Part shown: positions 4,809 through 5,796 of the stretch, one piece after another
How the letters are laid out: every line of letters starts with the position of its first letter
How positions within the stretch are numbered: position 1 is the stretch's first letter
The notes under the pieces: generated by a model
What the model saw: the letters and a program-made list of their open reading frames with translations, nothing else
The model's database searches: none
What the model was told of the DNA's origin: nothing
Source: Dehalococcoidia bacterium
Lineage (GTDB): Bacteria; Chloroflexota; Dehalococcoidia; Dehalococcoidales; RBG-16-60-22
Length of the DNA stretch: 5,796 bases
NCBI GenBank assembly: GCA_030613665.1
Contig: JAUWLN010000111.1
Span: forward strand, 1 to 5,796
Direction: 5' to 3'
Position numbers and translations under genes: made by a program

Positions 4809-5796
4809 TTCTGGGTGCCCTTTCTACGACGTCGTATCTTAACGTACCGACTCGGCTTGAAGCCGAGGGTTTCCGCGTCTTGATTTGAGCGGAAGACAAT
4901 CAGGTTCTCGGGTCTTATCTTCCCTGCCCAGTGGCTTGACGCGCTGTGGTATTTCTTGGTCGCCGTTTTCCCCTCGTGCCAGTCAGAGCTGGCGACGTAT
5001 TCCGGTTCAAAACCGTGTTCGCAGTAGGCGCAGCGCAGGGTGAGCGGATTGCGGTTGACGATTTTATATTCAGGTTTAAGGTATTTTACTTCCGTCTCCT
5101 GCACCGAGACGCAGCGCTGGTTCGGGCACCTCGGGCCGTAATCGCGCCGGTAGACGGGGTAAGCTATCGGTGGCGCTGCTTCCTGCGGAATGGCCGCGTC
5201 TTTAGCTCCCAGCAGAAGAGCGATAAGCGACATTCTCACCGGTACGCCTCGCGCCGCCTGCTTGAAGTACATGCTCCTCGGGTCGGTATCAAGCTCCAGT
5301 GCCAGCTCATCGACACGGGGCAGAGGGTGCATCACCAGCGTCTTTTTGAACTCCCTGCCCCTGAGCAGCTTCTTATCAACAACGGGATATTTTTCTCTTA
5401 ATTCTTTATCTTTCTCAGCGGCGGAAAACCGTTCCTTCTGTGGCCTGGTGACGTAAAGGGCATCGATACCGGTCTTCAACTCCACCTGAAGATTCACATC
5501 GGGCATCATGGCCAGCTGGTGCGGGCTGCTGGGCGTCAGGTAGATGGCATCAAGCGGGAACAACTTTTCTTTCGACGCCGTGTCACGGGTGGCGTACTTT
5601 TCCAGTTCGCCGCCATACTCCATGGTCAGTTTTTCCAAGACGTGCTCCGGCACCTCCAGCCCCGGCGACGGGTAGAAGAGTATATTGGCACCGAACTTGG
5701 CCAGAGCGAAAATTAAGGAATGTATCGTCCGCCCGTATTTCAGGTCGCCCCACAGCCCTATTTTCAGCTCCTTTAAGGTCTTTTTTTCTTTTTTGA
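4805..5796 (-). CDS. pyrB: Aspartate carbamoyltransferase with PyrI-type zinc and Ada-like C-terminal extension (5' end outside window)
   Basis: Catalyses carbamoyl phosphate + aspartate to N-carbamoyl-aspartate. 329 residues are visible; the carbamoyl-phosphate domain lies beyond the window. The frame is open to 5796, and the GTG at 5653 is internal. Seen residues 11-35 hold KIGLWGDLKYGRTIHSLIFA, the start of the aspartate-binding domain; then ALYVTRPQKERF at about 112-123 and MHPLPRVDELALELD at about 155-169, with the chain core ending at LIALLLG near 196. About 30 residues more than in E. coli PyrB (around LDAIYLTPSSPHQLAMMPDVN) precede LYVTR. After the core come a roughly 25-residue linker, a C-x4-C...C-x2-C zinc site as in PyrI, an Ada-domain-like segment and a basic end KIRRRRKGTQK. 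The PyrI allosteric nucleotide domain is absent. PyrB-PyrI fusions are known (for example Thermotoga maritima), but this arrangement is unfamiliar to me. It overlaps pyrC by 4 nt. Confidence 0.93.
   Translation of the reverse strand, partial: KKEKKTLKELKIGLWGDLKYGRTIHSLIFALAKFGANILFYPSPGLEVPEHVLEKLTMEYGGELEKYATRDTASKEKLFPLDAIYLTPSSPHQLAMMPDVNLQVELKTGIDALYVTRPQKERFSAAEKDKELREKYPVVDKKLLRGREFKKTLVMHPLPRVDELALELDTDPRSMYFKQAARGVPVRMSLIALLLGAKDAAIPQEAAPPIAYPVYRRDYGPRCPNQRCVSVQETEVKYLKPEYKIVNRNPLTLRCAYCEHGFEPEYVASSDWHEGKTATKKYHSASSHWAGKIRPENLIVFRSNQDAETLGFKPSRYVKIRRRRKGTQK
4835..4978 (-). other. Ada-type metal-binding-like segment lacking the cysteines
   Basis: The segment runs YHSASSHWAGKIRPEN, then LIVFRS..DAETLGFKPSRYVKI. 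It matches the pattern of Ada-type zinc domains as I remember it: [YF]H...C.[WY]A..I.PEN...F.S..EA...G[YF].PC..C.P. At the three cysteine positions inside this pattern it has Ser (AGC), Ser (AGT) and Val (GTT). AGC and AGT are one base from TGC and TGT. The fold may survive without metal. The comparison is from memory; a profile search would settle it. Confidence 0.55.
5021..5128 (-). other. PyrI-like zinc-binding domain within PyrB
   Basis: CPNQRC is followed, after 26 residues, by CAYC, then EHGFEPEYV. E. coli PyrI has CPNSNC, 23 residues, CKYC and EKEF at its zinc site, so both the spacing and the residues beside the cysteines agree (CPN..C, L.C.YCE..F). In E. coli this domain bridges regulatory and catalytic chains. 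Here it is on the same polypeptide, about 25 residues after the catalytic core, so it may stabilise trimer or higher assembly. All four cysteines are present. Confidence 0.85.

Noticed and set aside
4825..4836. 12-bp palindrome TACGACGTCGTA near the end of pyrB
   Set aside because: It lies inside the coding sequence for the Arg-rich tail. It has the form of an operator half-site pair, but nothing else supports regulation here.
4851..4867. Inverted repeat CTCGGCTT-G-AAGCCGAG in pyrB
   Set aside because: The loop is a single base, it is within codons for LGFKPS, and it has no terminator tail. Probably chance.
4805..5653. pyrB starting at GTG 5653
   Set aside because: The frame is open to the window edge and the added residues (KIGLWGDLKYGRTIHS) are core transcarbamoylase sequence, so this is an internal codon.

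Overview
The window is a stretch of a de novo pyrimidine biosynthesis operon, transcribed entirely on the minus strand. In transcription order (right to left) it holds: pyrB (aspartate carbamoyltransferase, 5' part cut off by the window), pyrC (dihydroorotase), carA (carbamoyl-phosphate synthase small chain), a tiny reading frame, two small AT-rich genes of unknown function, and carB (carbamoyl-phosphate synthase large chain, cut off after about 435 of roughly 1070 residues). CarA and CarB together make carbamoyl phosphate, PyrB joins it to aspartate, and PyrC closes the dihydroorotate ring, so the window covers the first three steps to UMP. The operon promoter and any leader regulation lie outside, upstream of pyrB. 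There are no RNA genes, CRISPR arrays or credible plus-strand genes.

Region by region: 1-1307 carB N-terminal half, starting at TTG; about 1320-2170 an AT-rich, foreign-looking two-gene cassette that splits carA from carB; 2174-3397 carA, apparently starting at ATT and carrying a repeat-derived C-terminal tail; 3398-3503 a spacer filled by a G-rich palindromic repeat; 3504-4808 pyrC; 4805-5796 pyrB, overlapping pyrC by an ATGA.

Three things are unusual. First, PyrB has a C-terminal extension of about 130 residues. It contains a PyrI-type zinc site (CPNQRC...CAYC) but no PyrI nucleotide-binding domain, followed by a segment that looks like an Ada-type metal-binding domain in which the expected cysteines are Ser, Ser and Val. 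Second, related G-rich short repeats occur at three places (near 1751, 2177-2314 and 3412-3481). One has lengthened CarA in frame by 46 codons, and all three end in Shine-Dalgarno-like sequence just before the next gene. Third, carA has no ATG, GTG or TTG that would keep its conserved N-terminus; an ATT sits at ideal spacing behind a strong Shine-Dalgarno sequence.

The organism is a bacterium with fairly GC-rich core genes, strong Shine-Dalgarno signals and dispersed short repeats that get translated into gene ends. The pyrB-pyrC-carA-carB order and this repeat style would fit an uncultured anaerobic lineage such as a Chloroflexota (Dehalococcoidia-like) member. That assignment comes from memory and is weak.
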